NCBI RefSeq assembly: GCF_900103525.1 | Contig: NZ_FNHN01000001.1 | Span: forward strand, 248,001 to 312,000 | DNA from: Bacillus sp. OK048 | GTDB taxonomy: Bacteria; Bacillota; Bacilli; Bacillales; Cytobacillaceae | Direction: 5' to 3' | Length of the DNA stretch: 64,000 bases | In this document: piece by piece, positions 63,540 to 64,000 of the stretch | How positions within the stretch are numbered: the first letter of the stretch is position 1 | Layout of the letters: each line of letters starts with the position of its first letter | The notes under the pieces: model-generated | What the model saw: the letters and a program-made list of their open reading frames with translations, nothing else | Databases searched by the model: none | Told to the model about the DNA's origin: nothing | Program-made: the position numbers and the translations under genes

Positions 63540-64000
63540 TTAATATGACCTTGGCATTCCCAAACAGTGTTGGGCAACATAAGCTTTAACCATTTCATTG
63601 TTAATCGGCGCAACTCTTGGTAAATGAATTTGACGATAAAATCTCTCAATATTATATTCTGTTGCATAGGAATATCCGCCAAATGTTTGCATTGCAGCAT
63701 TTACGGCAGCGAATCCTGCTTCTGACGCTCGAAGCTTGGCCATATTTGCCTCCGGACCGCATGGACGGCCATTGTCATATAACCATGCCGCACGATAAGC
63801 CAATGCCTCGGCAGCTTTTAAATGTGAATATGCATCTGCCAGCGGAAATTGTACGCCTTGATTTTTTCCAATTGGTCGACCAAACACTACGCGTTCATTT
63901 GCATATTTAGAAGCCCGTTCAATCGCAGAATATCCGATACCAATGGCTTCAAAAGCAACAAGAATTCTTTCTGGATTTAATCCATCTAATAAATATTTAA
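63540..64000 (-). CDS. Acyl-CoA dehydrogenase, C-terminal part (5' end outside window)
   Basis: 153 codons open to the edge: LLDGLNPERILVAFEAIGIG, SKYANERVVFGRPIGKNQGV, PLADAYSHLKAAEALAYRAA, MQTFGGYSYATEYNIERFYR. These are the C-terminal helical bundle of the family. The end LPRVAPINNEMVKAYVAQHC-LGMPRSY belongs to the CaiA/FadE-like subset that lacks the YEGT Glu at the usual place, so the catalytic base may differ from that of the 46109-47281 enzyme. Same strand as MmgE copy 2, but separated from it by a strong hairpin. Confidence 0.9.
   Translation of the reverse strand, partial: KYLLDGLNPERILVAFEAIGIGYSAIERASKYANERVVFGRPIGKNQGVQFPLADAYSHLKAAEALAYRAAWLYDNGRPCGPEANMAKLRASEAGFAAVNAAMQTFGGYSYATEYNIERFYRQIHLPRVAPINNEMVKAYVAQHCLGMPRSY

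Noticed and set aside
1..64000. Complete insertion sequence, rRNA operon, CRISPR array or riboswitch
   Set aside because: None could be recognised; recombinase pieces are all fragments and no transposase DDE frame was seen.

Overview
The window is low-GC DNA from a spore-forming Bacillaceae bacterium (Bacillus sensu lato, in the Neobacillus/Mesobacillus range). This rests on AT-rich composition, strong GGAGG ribosome sites, a Spo0E-type sporulation phosphatase, a Bacillus-style FadF/ETF pathway and sigma-54 (SigL) promoters. Part of a selenocysteine tRNA is also present. Species cannot be fixed from the sequence alone.

Layout. (1) 1-1.9 kb: the 5' part of a secreted family-8 polysaccharide lyase behind a promoter with a cre-like site. 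(2) 2-14 kb: a decayed accessory zone. It holds a truncated MFS gene, several tyrosine-recombinase tails, two copies of a groEL-3'-end-like attachment core, a Fic tail, a GNAT gene with two nonsense codons, the 3' half of tRNA-Sec beside an integrase tail, a frameshifted DUF932-like gene, a tRNA-Arg relic and scrambled fadF/etfA pieces. Few genes here look intact: a MetX-like esterase, a low-complexity protein, a YdjM-like hydrolase and Spo0E. (3) 14-26 kb: one operon for propionyl-CoA to succinyl-CoA (fadF, BCCP-like, accC, accB, mutA, mutB, meaB, pccB). (4) 26-31 kb: etfB-etfA-thiolase-CoA transferase. (5) 31-40 kb: TRAP binding proteins, MmgE/PrpD, alcohol and aldehyde dehydrogenases, a 3-hydroxyisobutyrate-type dehydrogenase, a cupin and a LysR regulator. 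(6) 41-48.6 kb: a CBS-PAS-PAS sigma-54 activator next to enoyl-CoA hydratase, acyl-CoA dehydrogenase, an acyl-CoA-synthetase-like protein, MaoC and SDR genes. (7) 48.8-52.2 kb: an aldo/keto reductase and a LysR/MFS divergent pair. (8) 52-64 kb: CaiB, MmgE/PrpD, two tandem MFS transporters, a TRAP dctM-dctQ-dctP set, a second MmgE/PrpD and an acyl-CoA dehydrogenase running off the edge.

How it fits together. The most coherent signal is a local sigma-54 regulon. Six -24/-12 promoters with exact 12-bp GG-to-GC spacing sit before the propionyl-CoA operon, the ETF/thiolase operon, the enoyl-CoA hydratase operon, an MmgE/PrpD-CaiB unit, the tandem MFS genes, and (plus strand) a CaiB relic. Three of them carry a matched pair of TGCA-based upstream sites exactly 33 bp apart. 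The bacterial enhancer-binding protein encoded at 43.0-41.0 kb is the obvious candidate regulator. I infer a regulon for uptake (MFS/TRAP) and CoA-dependent breakdown of carboxylic acids yielding acetyl-CoA and propionyl-CoA, with electrons leaving through ETF and FadF to the quinone pool. The actual substrate is not shown by the sequence. Repeated MmgE-dctP modules, tandem transporters and many gene stubs show the locus has been reshuffled by duplication and deletion.
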